Made by a program: the position numbers and the translations under genes. DNA of 37,690 bases, from contig JAGRIK010000295.1 of assembly GCA_020443325.1 (NCBI GenBank), forward strand, positions 1 through 37,690, read 5' to 3'. The first letter of the stretch is position 1, and every line of letters begins with the position of its first letter. The notes beneath the pieces were generated by a model, which saw only the letters and a list, made by a program, of their open reading frames with translations, had not been told where the DNA came from and did no database searches. Source of the stretch: Halioglobus sp. (GTDB lineage: Bacteria > Pseudomonadota > Gammaproteobacteria > Pseudomonadales > Halieaceae). Shown here one piece after another: positions 37,614-37,690 of this stretch.

Positions 37614-37690
37614 GCGAGCACGAGCGAAAAAACGTTGTGATTTCAGCTAATTAGCGCATCTTTGGGGGATTTCGGGCCAGGTAGCGGGAA

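Overview
The window is a chromosomal segment of about 37.7 kb from a Gram-negative gammaproteobacterium. PilB, MurD, FtsI and the other core proteins read like those of the Pseudomonas/Cellvibrionales side of the class, and a marine Cellvibrionales-type organism is my best guess, by inference only. Genes are tightly packed, with many 4-base stop/start overlaps. MurE carries the DNPR motif of meso-diaminopimelate enzymes, as expected for this group.

Layout. (1) Positions 1-2013 hold the 3' part of malate synthase G (glcB, + strand), closed by a strong terminator. (2) Positions 2214-8411 (all - strand) form a type IV pilin island. It has two major-type pilin genes (2214-2720 and 7923-8411). Between them lie three overlapping or abutting genes: two multi-membrane-span GT-C proteins with C-terminal repeats, resembling TMTC-type O-mannosyltransferases, and a polyprenyl-phosphate-mannose-synthase-like GT2. 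Each pilin gene has the same upstream layout: a sigma-54 -24/-12 promoter, an IHF-like site and a TGTGAC/GTCACA inverted repeat at matching distances. (3) Positions 8412-9076 have no gene. They hold the second pilin promoter region and four degenerate 35-37 bp tandem repeats. (4) Positions 9077-14717 (+ strand) hold a small HAMP membrane protein, a third pilin, pilB, pilC, pilD and coaE. (5) Positions 14718-15130 are a gene-free convergent interval filled with long hairpin repeats. (6) Positions 15131-37523 (- strand) hold, in transcription order from the right, mraZ-rsmH-ftsL-ftsI-murE-murF-mraY-murD-ftsW-murG-murC-ddl-ftsQ-ftsA-ftsZ, then an M23 peptidase gene, secA, argJ and mutT. An mraZ promoter with four 10-bp-spaced MraZ boxes lies at the right edge.

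How the parts work together. The right two thirds are the division and cell wall (dcw) cluster. It covers UDP-MurNAc-pentapeptide synthesis (MurC-F, Ddl), the lipid steps (MraY, MurG), septal synthase (FtsW, FtsI, FtsL, FtsQ), the Z-ring (FtsA, FtsZ) and the linked SecA. The order dcw-secA-mutT-coaE-pilus genes is an old gammaproteobacterial arrangement also seen in E. coli, but here lpxC is missing after ftsZ and yacG/zapD are missing between mutT and coaE. The left third makes type IV pili: PilD processes the pilins, and PilB and PilC assemble them. The glycosyltransferase island is well placed to decorate the pilins with sugar. That pilin-glycosylation module is the best candidate here for a little-described system.
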